64,000 bases of DNA from CAITZA01 sp937915285 (GTDB taxonomy: Bacteria; Desulfobacterota; Desulfomonilia; Desulfomonilales; Desulfomonilaceae): assembly GCA_036821825.1 (NCBI GenBank), contig DAISIV010000009.1, forward strand, positions 36,433 through 100,432, written 5' to 3'. Positions 34,468 through 43,195 of the stretch are shown one piece after another. The first letter of the stretch is position 1; each line of letters starts with the position of its first letter. Below the pieces are notes generated by a model. That model did not search any database, had not been told where the DNA came from, and saw only the letters and a list, made by a program, of their open reading frames with translations. A program made the translations under genes and the position numbers.

Positions 34468-35181
34468 ATGAAAGACAACCGATATGTATGGAACCCACTA
34501 CGTCTGCTTAGCCCAAAACTGGATTCAGAAGTGGAGCGATCCGAGGAAGGGCCTGATATTGAGGGCTACGCCTGTGACACTCCTGAAAGAACCCTGGTCA
34601 AAATGGTCAACCAGATGATCGAAATGACCAAGATTCTCCAGACCGGCTTTAAGAGTGAAAGCGCCGAGAAATTGTGCGATTGCGAGGAGCTATTTAAGCA
34701 GGTGCGGGATCAGGAGAAGCACTGTACAACGGATCTGGTCAAAGAGTATGAGATCCTCGGTGAAAATGTGTTTAGAGTTGCCATCCGTCTACCAAGCAGA
34801 CTCGAAAGAATCGGTGTCATGCTCGAGGTCCTCATGAACTGCCTGAGAACAAAGATGAGTGAAGGTATACCGTTCTCAGACAAGGCGCATAGGGAGTTAA
34901 ACGAGATTTTTGAGCTGACGATAGACATTCTTCAGAACCTGCGTGACTCTTTCCTGACTCGTAACAAGTTCATTTTGGATCATGTCAAGGCGCAGGCCGG
35001 ACAACTTGCGGACCTTGTCGAGCATGCAAGGTTCGGGCACTGGGATAGGCTGGAGAGAGGCTTTTGCTCACCACTGGCATCTTCCCTTTACATCAGGATT
35101 CTTGATTCCTTTAACAGCATCTACGATTATGTTAACAAGATCTACCTGACGATCACATCACTGGAAGCAGCTCCAGAATAA
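34468..35181 (+). CDS. PhoU-like helical-bundle protein encoded with rnf
   Basis: A 237-residue, almost all-helical cytosolic protein. The heptad-rich segments around PERTLVKMVNQMIEMTKIL, DLVKEYEILGENVF and the repeated second half resemble PhoU/DUF47 three-helix bundles. There is no signal or membrane segment. The ATG at 34468 has AAGGAG 7 bases upstream, while the longer frame from 34435 has none. It follows rnfB by 93 bases and ends just before the operon terminator, so it is probably co-transcribed with rnf. PhoU-like proteins often regulate transporters by binding metal or phosphate. A regulatory role on Rnf is speculation. Confidence 0.65.
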   Translation: MKDNRYVWNPLRLLSPKLDSEVERSEEGPDIEGYACDTPERTLVKMVNQMIEMTKILQTGFKSESAEKLCDCEELFKQVRDQEKHCTTDLVKEYEILGENVFRVAIRLPSRLERIGVMLEVLMNCLRTKMSEGIPFSDKAHRELNEIFELTIDILQNLRDSFLTRNKFILDHVKAQAGQLADLVEHARFGHWDRLERGFCSPLASSLYIRILDSFNSIYDYVNKIYLTITSLEAAPE

Positions 35182-35199
35182 AAAATGCTTTTCATGAAA

Positions 35200-35243
35200 A
35201 AGCTGAAGTCTCCCCCATCCGGGGAAGGCTTCAGCTTTTTTTG
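35200..35243. terminator. strong bidirectional intrinsic terminator between rnf operon and beta-oxidation operon
   Basis: AAGCTGAAG (35200-35208) pairs with CTTCAGCTT (35229-35237), with an inner CCCC/GGGG stem. Seven T follow on the plus strand. Five A precede it, which gives a T tract on the minus strand. It lies between two convergent operons. Confidence 0.9.
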
Positions 35244-35260
35244 TTTGAACAAGTTTCAGA

Positions 35261-37312
35261 CTAGAATGTGAAGAACACCTTCTGAAGAACCTTGGGTGTG
35301 TAGCCAACCACATCGAGATAGAGTGTTATCCCGCCATTGAAGAAAGGCCATCCAGCTCCAAGTATCATTGCAGTATCGACATCCTTAGGATCTTTGACGA
35401 CCTTTTCCTTGAGTACATGATCTATCTCAAGCGTGAGGTTGGTAAGGATTCTATCGAGGATTTCCTCCTTGACGAACTCCTTGTCCCCTCTGTTTGCAAA
35501 GATTTCGGCCACCTTGGGATTCACCTGTTTACCAGGACCCATTCCAACATAGATGTTAGGAATCTTGGCCTCAACCATCTTTTTAAGGCGGTCATTCAAT
35601 TGGAATCGCTCCGGCCACGCCTTGTGACAGGTCTCTCCTACGTGGTAGGCTACCGCCGTCCCCACGAAGGCAAGCAGTTCAAACGGAGCCATTGGCAATC
35701 CAAGCGCGAGACAGGCGTCATCTACCTGCTCGAAGGTAGCTCCCTCCTCAACCATCTGGAAACAGTCCGTCAAAAGTTTGGTGAGCAGTCTGTTGACGAG
35801 AAACGCCGGTGAATCCTTAACCAGGATTGCGTTCTTCTTCAGCTTTTTGGCGCACTCAAATGCAGTGACCAGTGTGGCGTCATCAGTCTTTTCACCCTTT
35901 ATTATCTCCAGAAGAGGTAATACCGCAACGGGATTGAAGAAATGAAAGCCAACCACCCTCTCGGGATTCTTGAGTTTGGAAGCCATCTCAGACACAGACA
36001 GGCTTGATGTATTGGTGGCGAGAACACATGTAGGGGAGACCACTTCCTCGGCCTGTGCAAAAACATCCTGTTTGATGGGCATTTCTTCAAAAACAGCCTC
36101 AATGACAAAATCGCAATCAGCGAAGTCTTTCCAGTCAAGTGTTCCCAGAAGAATGTGGAAAAGATGATCCGCCTTGGCTTGGGTCATCCGACCCTTACTC
36201 ACAAGGGCCGACAGTTCCCCCTTGATGTAGCCCAGTCCTTTATCAAGATACTCCTGTTTGATGTCCTTCATGACCACAGGAACACCGTAGCGTCTAAGGA
36301 AGAGCATGGCTAGCTGCGATGCCATCAGACCGGCCCCGATGATGCCAACCTTGTTTATAGGTCGGGGTTTGATGTCTTTCGGACGCCCAACCGGTTTCTT
36401 GGCCCGCCTCTGAACCAAATCGAAACTATACACACCGGCCTTGCACTGGCGGCTCTTTATGAGATCTCCAAGAGCCTTGTCTTCGTCCGCAAAGCATTCT
36501 TCGACGCCCCTGGACATGTCACATGCCGACTGCACGAGGTCTATGGCCCTGTAGGGAGCCGGGGCTGCGCCATGCACTCTCATGTCACAAAAACTTCTGG
36601 CCGCATCACAGTGTTGTTTTGCTTTTGACATGTCAGGCACTGATCTTTCGATCTTCTCCTTGCCGTCAACGAGGTCTACGAGCAGGGCAAGGGACTGGTC
36701 GAAAAATTCGACTGATTCAAAGAGCCTGTCAGCGAGGCCAAGCTGAAACGCTTTCTTACCGTCAAGCATTCTGTTCTGGTTGAGCGGGTTGTAGACTATC
36801 AGTTCGAGAGCCTTCTCAGGTCCGATGAGCCTCGGGGTGAGCGTCGACCCTCCCCATCCGGGAACAAGACCAAGAAAACACTCAGGGAAGGCTATTGCCG
36901 GAACGGATTTGGATATCGTTCTATAATCGCAGTAAAGAGATATCTCAAGGCCACCACCCAGAGCGGCGCCGTTGATGGCTGCCAGGGTCGGAATCTTGAG
37001 GTCCATTATTCTTTTCATGGCGGCGTGACCAGCCGCCCCTATCTGTCGGCCCTGCTCAAAGGTGTTGATGAAGGGCACCTGCATCAAATCTGCCCCGGCC
37101 GCAAATATGTAATGCTTGCCACAGAGCATCATTCCCTTGACGTCCTTATCGCCATCAATTTTGCTGATGGCCTTGTGTAGTGACGCCAAAGCTTCTTCAC
37201 CAAAGGTGTTGGGTTTTTTGTAGTCCTGACCGTTATCCATGGTAACAATTGCGATCTTACCGACACGCGAATTGTAATATGTAATGTGAAACAAAGTGGG
37301 CGCTTCAGCCAT
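35261..37312 (-). CDS. enoyl-CoA hydratase/3-hydroxyacyl-CoA dehydrogenase fusion (FadB/FadJ-like)
   Basis: A 683-residue bifunctional beta-oxidation protein. The N-terminal crotonase domain has both catalytic glutamates, in GGGLEISLYCDYR near 115 and AFPECFLGLVPGWGG near 140. The dehydrogenase part starts with the NAD loop VGIIGAGLMASQLAM near 322 and has the catalytic histidine in VVGFHFFNPV near 460. A second C-terminal helical domain follows. It hydrates 2-enoyl-CoA and oxidises the 3-hydroxyacyl-CoA with NAD. It is the last gene of the operon with acyl-CoA dehydrogenase and thiolase, and stops 18 bases before the shared terminator. Confidence 0.93.
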   Translation of the reverse strand: MAEAPTLFHITYYNSRVGKIAIVTMDNGQDYKKPNTFGEEALASLHKAISKIDGDKDVKGMMLCGKHYIFAAGADLMQVPFINTFEQGRQIGAAGHAAMKRIMDLKIPTLAAINGAALGGGLEISLYCDYRTISKSVPAIAFPECFLGLVPGWGGSTLTPRLIGPEKALELIVYNPLNQNRMLDGKKAFQLGLADRLFESVEFFDQSLALLVDLVDGKEKIERSVPDMSKAKQHCDAARSFCDMRVHGAAPAPYRAIDLVQSACDMSRGVEECFADEDKALGDLIKSRQCKAGVYSFDLVQRRAKKPVGRPKDIKPRPINKVGIIGAGLMASQLAMLFLRRYGVPVVMKDIKQEYLDKGLGYIKGELSALVSKGRMTQAKADHLFHILLGTLDWKDFADCDFVIEAVFEEMPIKQDVFAQAEEVVSPTCVLATNTSSLSVSEMASKLKNPERVVGFHFFNPVAVLPLLEIIKGEKTDDATLVTAFECAKKLKKNAILVKDSPAFLVNRLLTKLLTDCFQMVEEGATFEQVDDACLALGLPMAPFELLAFVGTAVAYHVGETCHKAWPERFQLNDRLKKMVEAKIPNIYVGMGPGKQVNPKVAEIFANRGDKEFVKEEILDRILTNLTLEIDHVLKEKVVKDPKDVDTAMILGAGWPFFNGGITLYLDVVGYTPKVLQKVFFTF

Positions 37313-37432
37313 GGCTATTCCTTTCTAAAGCTTCCTTCTCATATTTGTCTGTCAAATCGGTTGTAAAGGTCTGTGATTGATTCCATCGCCAATCAATAGT
37401 CTCCGGATTCGTTAGAGTCAAAATCAACAAGA

Positions 37433-38656
37433 TTAATCCTTGTCCTTGCCGCCTTTTGATTCTTTCTTGTCTCCACGCTGGAGATTTTTCCAAATCACTG
37501 TTCCACCCTGGCCGAGTCCCACGCACATCGTAGTGAGCCCATACTTAACTTCAGGATGCTCCTTGAAGGCGTGCATCAGATGGCAGGCGAGCCTGATTCC
37601 CGATGAAGCCAACGGATGACCGAAAGCAATGGCTCCGCCATATATGTTCATCTTGGGGTCATCCGGGAATTGGAGTCCAAACTCATTCATGAACGCGATA
37701 GCCTGAACTGCGAATGCTTCATTTAGTTCAATTAGTCCGATATCTTCAATTTTGAGTCCAGCGTTCTTTAAAGCTCTGTGGGTGGCAGGAATCGGGCCTA
37801 TGCCCATGATTTCCGGTTTGACCCCTGCGTAAGCAAACGACTTAAGCTCCATTTTTGGCTCAAGACCAAGCTCTTCCGCCTTTTCGGCCGTCATTAGCAG
37901 ACAGCCGGCTGCTCCGTCATTCAGACCTGACGAGTTCCCGGCAGTGACCTTTCCCATTACCCGGAAAGGTGTTTTCAGTTTTGCGAGTCCGTCCCGAGTA
38001 GTCTGCGGCCTGGGTTGCTCATCTGTGTCAGCGACGACCCAGCCATTCTTGGTATAAACGGTCATTGGGACTATCATCTCGCCAATTTTCCCCGATTCTA
38101 TGGCCCTGGCAGCTTTGTTCTGGCAAAGCAGGGAATATTCGTCGGTCATGTCCTTCGTAATTTCAGGGAACATGTCATGCAGGTTTTCAGCAGTCATGCC
38201 CATGGACATAGCGCTTTGATCAACAAGTTTGTCGGTGAGAAACCTTGGGTTGGGATCAGCCGTGGCCCCCATGGGATGATGACCCATGTGTTCCACACCG
38301 CCCGCTATCGCAACATCACACCCTCCCAAAGCTATTGCCGATGCGGCAGTAGTTATGGCGCTCATTCCTCCGGCGCACATCCTGTCGATTGAATAGCCTG
38401 CTACTGTCTCAGGAAGTCCGGCTAGTATTACGGAAGTCCGGCCAAGTGTCAGCCCCTGGTCCTTCTCCTGGCAGAACACACCCCATGCGTTTTCTTCAAC
38501 CATTTCAGGTTTCAGGTTAGGATTACGGCGCATAAGCTCACGAATAACCTTCACAACCATATCGTCAGCTCTCGTATTCCAGAACACGCCTTTTTCTCCG
38601 GCTCGACCAAACGCAGTCCTGATTGCGTCAACCAATACGACTTTTCTTGCTTTCAT
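37433..38656 (-). CDS. acetyl-CoA C-acyltransferase (3-ketoacyl-CoA thiolase)
   Basis: A 407-residue thiolase. The nucleophilic cysteine lies in RMCAGGMSAI near residue 93, the histidine in AFGHPLASSG near 348, and the second cysteine in TMCVGLGQGG near 378. It cleaves 3-ketoacyl-CoA to acetyl-CoA and a shortened acyl-CoA. The ATG at 38656 has GGAG 8 bases upstream. A TTG two codons earlier is less likely. It ends with a short lysine-rich tail. It lies 20 bases after the acyl-CoA dehydrogenase and 120 bases before the hydratase/dehydrogenase, completing the spiral. Confidence 0.95.
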   Translation of the reverse strand: MKARKVVLVDAIRTAFGRAGEKGVFWNTRADDMVVKVIRELMRRNPNLKPEMVEENAWGVFCQEKDQGLTLGRTSVILAGLPETVAGYSIDRMCAGGMSAITTAASAIALGGCDVAIAGGVEHMGHHPMGATADPNPRFLTDKLVDQSAMSMGMTAENLHDMFPEITKDMTDEYSLLCQNKAARAIESGKIGEMIVPMTVYTKNGWVVADTDEQPRPQTTRDGLAKLKTPFRVMGKVTAGNSSGLNDGAAGCLLMTAEKAEELGLEPKMELKSFAYAGVKPEIMGIGPIPATHRALKNAGLKIEDIGLIELNEAFAVQAIAFMNEFGLQFPDDPKMNIYGGAIAFGHPLASSGIRLACHLMHAFKEHPEVKYGLTTMCVGLGQGGTVIWKNLQRGDKKESKGGKDKD

Positions 38657-38676
38657 ATTCAAAACTCCGATCTTGA

Positions 38677-40536
38677 TTAAACTAGAGCAAACGATTCCTC
38701 TGGAAGATCTATTGCTGACCGTTCGCCGCTCATTATCGCCCTGGCCTTGCCTGGCGCCAGCGAGAGGATTGTGTTCGCGAAGAATTCTGCTGATGCGACT
38801 TTGCCCCTATAAAATGCCGCTGACCTGTTCGATTTGAGCAGTTCGGCCTTTTTCTCGGGGGTGTCGGCTTTTGCGTCGCTGTAAAGCTCATCAAGGCGGC
38901 GATCCGCTATGACAGCCTGCCACAACAGCATGAAACCAATGGCGACATCTCCGAAGAGTTCAAGGTAAGGCGTTGCGTAAAGTATGGGTGTCATGAAATC
39001 TTCAGTGATGCTCTTGAGTCCAAAAAATCTTGTGACTTCAATCAGAAGCTTCCTGGCTTCTTCAAATGGACCGACCACATCTTTCAGGCGGTAATTTTTC
39101 TTGGCTACCTTTAGAAGATTTCCGGTCTCAGATACTATGTTCTTGAATAGAATGCCCTGTTTGTAGCCAAGCTTACGTCCCACAAGGTCAAGGGCCTGGA
39201 TTCCGTTGGTCCCTTCGTAAATTGATGAGATTTTGCAGTCTCTCAGGAATTGCTCTACAGGGTATTCACGGCAGTATCCGTAACCACCGTGGATCTGGAC
39301 TGCCAGTTCCGTTACCCTGAATCCCATATCGGTGCTCCACGCCTTGCAGATAGGAATGAGTATGTCCAGGAATCCCTGATACTTGGCTCCCTCTTCGTCG
39401 TTTGGGGCTATGTGGACACGGTCCTCGCAATAGGCCGCATAATAGAGTAGGGCTCTCATTCCTTCAGTTACGCACTTCATCCACATCAGCATCCTGCGAA
39501 CATCAGGATGCTGGATGATAGGCACTTTTGGAGCGGTAGGATCCTTCATGGTGGTGATTTCGGGTCCCTGAAAGCGCTCCTTGGCATATTTCAGGGCATG
39601 CATGTAAGCAGTGCTGGCCTGAGCGAGACCCTGGACACCAACTGACAGACGGGCTTCATTCATCATGTTGAACATGATCTTCATGCCCATGTTTTCTTCA
39701 CCCAACAGGTAACCGATGCAATTGTCCTTTTCGCCAAAATTCAAAGCGCACGTCGCTGACGCGTGAATGCCTAATTTCTTCTCGGTGGCCATGCAGACAA
39801 CATCGTTGTCAACCCACTCTCCATTTTCGATTCTTTTCTTAGGCACAATAAATATGCTAATGCCCTTTGTCCCTGGAGGGGCCCCTTCCACGCGAGCCAG
39901 AACCATGTGGATGATGTTTTCTGTAAGATCGTGGTCGCCGGCTGAAATGAATATTTTGCCGCCCTGTATGGAATAAGTACCGTCCGGCCTCTTGATCGCC
40001 TTGGTTCTCAATGCGCCTACATCGCTGCCTGCCTGCGGCTCGGTTAGACACATTGTTCCACAGAATTCGCCGGTATACATTTGGTCCATATATGTGCGCT
40101 GCTGTTCTTCGGTCCCATAAAGCTCGATCAGTCTCGCCGAGCCAATTGTCAGGCCCGGGTACATCATCAAAGACTGGTTGGCCGCATTGAACAGCTCCAT
40201 TGTTGCCACGTAAATAACATTCGGGAATCCTTGTCCCCCCATGTCCTGCGAGACCGGTAGCGACGCCCAACCACCTTCACAATAACGCTGATATGCATTG
40301 TGAAAACTTTCAGGAACCCTCACCTGACCGTCTTCCAGCTTTACGCCCTTGGCGTCGCCGTCTGCGTTCGTGGGGGCAATTTCCTTCTCAGAAAGTTTTT
40401 GAGCAGCCTCCATAACCATATCAAACATCTCTCTGGAGAACTCGCTGTACTTCTCTGACTCACAAAGATCCTCGACGTTGAGCTGTTCGTAAAGCACGAA
40501 CTTCGCGTCGCGCTCATCAACTAAAAGATTGGCCAT
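38677..40536 (-). CDS. acyl-CoA dehydrogenase, large type (about 620 residues)
   Basis: A 619-residue dehydrogenase of the large family with an extra C-terminal helical domain. It has the FAD/substrate box CLTEPQAGSDVGA near residue 165 and GGKIFISAGDHD near 195, and the catalytic glutamate loop SIYEGTNGIQALDLVGRK near 445. Such proteins act on medium or long acyl-CoA in Desulfobacterota and other Proteobacteria. An ideal GGAGGAG site precedes the ATG. It is the first gene of the beta-oxidation operon. Electron transfer would go through an EtfAB, probably the pair at 12-13.7 kb. Confidence 0.93.
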   Translation of the reverse strand: MANLLVDERDAKFVLYEQLNVEDLCESEKYSEFSREMFDMVMEAAQKLSEKEIAPTNADGDAKGVKLEDGQVRVPESFHNAYQRYCEGGWASLPVSQDMGGQGFPNVIYVATMELFNAANQSLMMYPGLTIGSARLIELYGTEEQQRTYMDQMYTGEFCGTMCLTEPQAGSDVGALRTKAIKRPDGTYSIQGGKIFISAGDHDLTENIIHMVLARVEGAPPGTKGISIFIVPKKRIENGEWVDNDVVCMATEKKLGIHASATCALNFGEKDNCIGYLLGEENMGMKIMFNMMNEARLSVGVQGLAQASTAYMHALKYAKERFQGPEITTMKDPTAPKVPIIQHPDVRRMLMWMKCVTEGMRALLYYAAYCEDRVHIAPNDEEGAKYQGFLDILIPICKAWSTDMGFRVTELAVQIHGGYGYCREYPVEQFLRDCKISSIYEGTNGIQALDLVGRKLGYKQGILFKNIVSETGNLLKVAKKNYRLKDVVGPFEEARKLLIEVTRFFGLKSITEDFMTPILYATPYLELFGDVAIGFMLLWQAVIADRRLDELYSDAKADTPEKKAELLKSNRSAAFYRGKVASAEFFANTILSLAPGKARAIMSGERSAIDLPEESFALV

Positions 40537-40878
40537 AATCCTTACTCCTCCTTGGGGTATGTGGATGATATATTTTCCAGGAAAAAGCAGACTAAAAAAA
40601 TAATCAGGAAATCCATTCTAGGAAAAGTTTGTTCCTGGACGCCGGGCGCATGGTTCAAAACAAAATTAGGATTTCCAGAAACAGGCTCATTTAACATATC
40701 GTTTACACCTTATAGACTAATATCTCAAGAAAAAAAATTCCTTACTGAATCAGTAGACAATAACTTGGAATCAACTTGCTATTGACTTATTATTACTTAA
40801 ACAACATTGATTAATCTGGATTCCATGAAATGGCGAATTAGCAAACAGCATCATCTAATCATTTGAACGGAGCCAAAT
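40537..40878. promoter_or_regulatory. divergent control region with repeated TTTCC/GGAAA boxes
   Basis: A 342-base AT-rich gap between the beta-oxidation operon and the TPR gene. Close to the acyl-CoA dehydrogenase start lie a perfect dyad TTTTCC-A-GGAAAA (40573-40585), GGAAATCC (40607-40614), AGGAA...TTCCT (40619-40634) and GGATTTCC (40669-40676). The second and fourth form a long-range inverted repeat. This clustering suggests operator sites for a fatty-acid regulator. I see no convincing gene in the gap. Confidence 0.4.
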
Positions 40879-41727
40879 ATGATCGAAGAAACAAACAGGA
40901 AAGTGGTAGAACTTTTTCGTTCAGGAAAATATTCGGAAGCAGAGTCTTTGGCGCTGGAAGTTTTGCAGAATGCGGAAAGAGAGGACGAGTCGGATTTCCA
41001 TCAGGTGGCGACCTGCCTGAACAATCTGGCTGAGATTTACCGTGCTCAGCAAAGACTGGAAGAAGCCATCCCCCTATGGAAGCGCGCTTTGACCCTAAGG
41101 GAAAAGAAGCAGGGTCTTCAGCACCCTGAGGTGGCCATAATTTTGAACAATCTGGGAGGGGCCCAATTCGAGAAAGGTGATTATCGTCAGGCCGACGTTT
41201 TTTTTAGGCGCGCATTGCAGATTCTCGAGAATGTGGTGGGTCCTGAGAGTCCGGCGGTAATTTCGTGTCTGAACAATCTGGCAGCGGTCAACATGACGAT
41301 GGAACGCTATCCTGTAGTTAAAACATACTATGAAAAGGCTCTTATGCTGGCGGAGAAACTCAGAGGACCTGAAAGTGTTGAAGTTGGTCTTAGCCTCAAC
41401 AGCCTTGCCGGATACTACGAGAAGATGGAAAGGTATGCCGAATCCGAGCCGCTTTACCGAAGGGCGCTGGAAATTGCCGAGAAAAACTTCGGGCCACATC
41501 ATCCGCATGTAGCCACTTCCCTGACCAACCTTGCAAGTGTCCTGACAGGAGCGGGCGGTTATGATGAAGCTGAGAACCTTCTGCTGAGGGCTTCAGAAAT
41601 TATTGAAAAGAATTACGGTTCAAGCATGCTTACCAGATCCAGCCTCGAAAATCTGGCTGAATTCTATTCCGGGGTCGGAAAGGCCGAGGAAGCAGCAAAA
41701 ATAAGGGCTCGTTTGGAACAAATGTAA
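40879..41727 (+). CDS. tetratricopeptide-repeat protein (kinesin-light-chain-like TPRs)
   Basis: A 282-residue protein built of about six 42-residue TPR units. Each has the pattern ...LNNLG..Y...GdY..A...yrRAL.I.E...GPeHP.V. Clear copies start near residues 45, 87, 129, 171 and 213. There is no signal peptide or enzyme domain, so it is a cytosolic scaffold, partner unknown. An ACGGAG site precedes the ATG. It stands alone, divergent from the beta-oxidation operon and convergent with the DUF6125-like gene. Confidence 0.85.
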   Translation: MIEETNRKVVELFRSGKYSEAESLALEVLQNAEREDESDFHQVATCLNNLAEIYRAQQRLEEAIPLWKRALTLREKKQGLQHPEVAIILNNLGGAQFEKGDYRQADVFFRRALQILENVVGPESPAVISCLNNLAAVNMTMERYPVVKTYYEKALMLAEKLRGPESVEVGLSLNSLAGYYEKMERYAESEPLYRRALEIAEKNFGPHHPHVATSLTNLASVLTGAGGYDEAENLLLRASEIIEKNYGSSMLTRSSLENLAEFYSGVGKAEEAAKIRARLEQM

Positions 41728-41821
41728 CATTGCAGCCGAGTCAATCGATGAACTTTGGGGATATGCCGTTTGAGTCCAGGAAATCAGTCTTCAATTAATT
41801 CATGATTTCAGAACTTGATGA

Positions 41822-41873
41822 TCAAAGAATCGGTGGCCGACACACCATTGGTTGTGGGTCGGCCATACTTTGA
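41822..41873. terminator. long inverted repeat between convergent genes
   Basis: A nearly continuous 52-base palindrome. TCAAAG (41822-41827) pairs with CTTTGA (41868-41873), and TGGCCGAC (41834-41841) with GTCGGCCA (41858-41865), with further pairs inside. There is no T tract. Its place between the TPR gene and the convergent gene at 41926 suggests a bidirectional transcript end. Confidence 0.5.
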
Positions 41874-41925
41874 CCTCCGCAAGCTTTTCAGGCGATGGAC
41901 AAGCCCGTTAATCACTGGAGGTTGA

Positions 41926-42669
41926 CTAAATACTGAACTTCCATGCGCAGTATTCGGCGCCAACCAACTCATCGGGCGGGCATTTCAGACATTCGACCTT
42001 GATTTTTGGGTCGATAGCGTGGGCAAATTCCGAATACTCAATCAATCCTGCAGACTTGCACGGGTAGTGATCCAGGCCCCTGCGACGTCTGGCCGCCTGA
42101 ACCCGACATTCGTTCATCGCAAAGACCAACGAGCCGCTTTCATCCCAACTGGCAGAATTTGAATTGATGGTTGAGTATATTCTCAATGGAAGGGCTTTTT
42201 CCAGGGCCTTCAGTCCGCCTTCATGGGGTAGTCCCAGGAATTTCCTGATCTTGAAAGCCTCCATTCGAGCAAACATGGACCAGCAGGAATCGTTAATAGC
42301 TTTGGCTTCTGTCATCCCGTGTTCACGTTCCACTTCCTGGAACCAGAGTCCGTCGCCTGTCAGCCATGTCTTGGCTATCTCACCGATGCAAATAAGCAAT
42401 TCCTCGCGTGATTTGTTGAGCAAAGCTATTGGTAGACCATCCCTGTTGGGTATTCCGAACAGCGGATACAACCTGGCGCCGATAGAAGGAAAAAACTTGT
42501 CTATGGCCTCGGATTCCATCTTTAGCGCATCCGTCGGTCCAAGTCTTCTCGAAGTCTCAGCAAACCACATTCCGTAATGAGCCAGAACTTCTCCCAAATA
42601 CAGTCCAATTAGCTGGATCAATTGCTCGTTTGTCAAATCAGCCGCTTCAAATGACTTACCATGTGGCAT
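41926..42669 (-). CDS. conserved cysteine-containing protein, DUF6125-like
   Basis: A 247-residue cytosolic protein. Two halves each resemble the pattern of DUF6125-type proteins, with repeated stretches like LTNEQLIQLIGLYLGEVLAHYGMWF near the N-terminus and IGEIAKTWLTGDGLWFQEVE near residue 95. The last third carries conserved cysteines (NECRVQAARRRRGLDHYPC, VECLKCPPDEL, AEYCAW) that could bind metal or act as a substrate pocket. The function is unknown to me. It is the last gene of a minus-strand set hisD - moaC - this gene, 14 bases behind moaC. Confidence 0.55.
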   Translation of the reverse strand: MPHGKSFEAADLTNEQLIQLIGLYLGEVLAHYGMWFAETSRRLGPTDALKMESEAIDKFFPSIGARLYPLFGIPNRDGLPIALLNKSREELLICIGEIAKTWLTGDGLWFQEVEREHGMTEAKAINDSCWSMFARMEAFKIRKFLGLPHEGGLKALEKALPLRIYSTINSNSASWDESGSLVFAMNECRVQAARRRRGLDHYPCKSAGLIEYSEFAHAIDPKIKVECLKCPPDELVGAEYCAWKFSI

Positions 42670-42683
42670 GTGAACGTCCTTTG

Positions 42684-43175
42684 CTATTTTCTATTTTGGT
42701 CTAGCCTAATAAAATGGCCGGATTTACCACCCATTTTCTCAATCAACCTTATATTGGTGATGACCATCCCCCTGTCTACCGCCTTGCACATGTCATATAT
42801 GGTCAAGGCCGCGCAGGACACCGCTGTAAGCGCTTCCATTTCCACGCCGGTCTTGGCTATCACCTTAACTCTAGCCTCTATCTCGATAAAAGACTCTTCG
42901 ATGTTTGGAATGAAATCAACCTTGACAGATGTGAGAGCCAGTGGATGAGCTAGCGGAACCAATTCAGGGGTCTTTTTGGCCGCCATTATTCCGGCGATTC
43001 TGGCGACTCCCAGGACATCTCCCTTCTTGGCGCGGTTTTCCAAAATCATATTCAACGTCTGGGGATCCATGTGAGCTTCCGCTCTGGCAACGGCAATCCT
43101 CTCAGTCACGTCCTTTGCCCCGACATCCACCATTAGTGCAGAGCCATGTTCATCGAAGTGTGTAAAATCAGACAT
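42684..43175 (-). CDS. moaC: cyclic pyranopterin monophosphate synthase
   Basis: A 163-residue MoaC. The opening HFDEHGSALMVDVGAKDVTERIA, the active-site IPLAHPL-like block (LVPLAHPLALTSV, about residue 76) and the catalytic segment TIYDMCKAVDRGM near 127 are intact. It converts 3',8-cyclo-GTP to cPMP in molybdopterin synthesis. The window encodes two consumers of the pterin cofactor: the IorAB-like hydroxylase at 52-55 kb and the aldehyde oxidoreductase at 61-63 kb. No other moa or moe genes are nearby. Confidence 0.95.
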   Translation of the reverse strand: MSDFTHFDEHGSALMVDVGAKDVTERIAVARAEAHMDPQTLNMILENRAKKGDVLGVARIAGIMAAKKTPELVPLAHPLALTSVKVDFIPNIEESFIEIEARVKVIAKTGVEMEALTAVSCAALTIYDMCKAVDRGMVITNIRLIEKMGGKSGHFIRLDQNRK

Positions 43176-43195
43176 GTTATTTATCTCTAATCTTG

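Noticed and set aside
40552..40785. 77-codon plus-strand frame between the two operons
   Set aside because: It begins at TTG within the ribosome site of the acyl-CoA dehydrogenase gene, has no ribosome site of its own and lies across the clustered dyads, so it is more likely control DNA.
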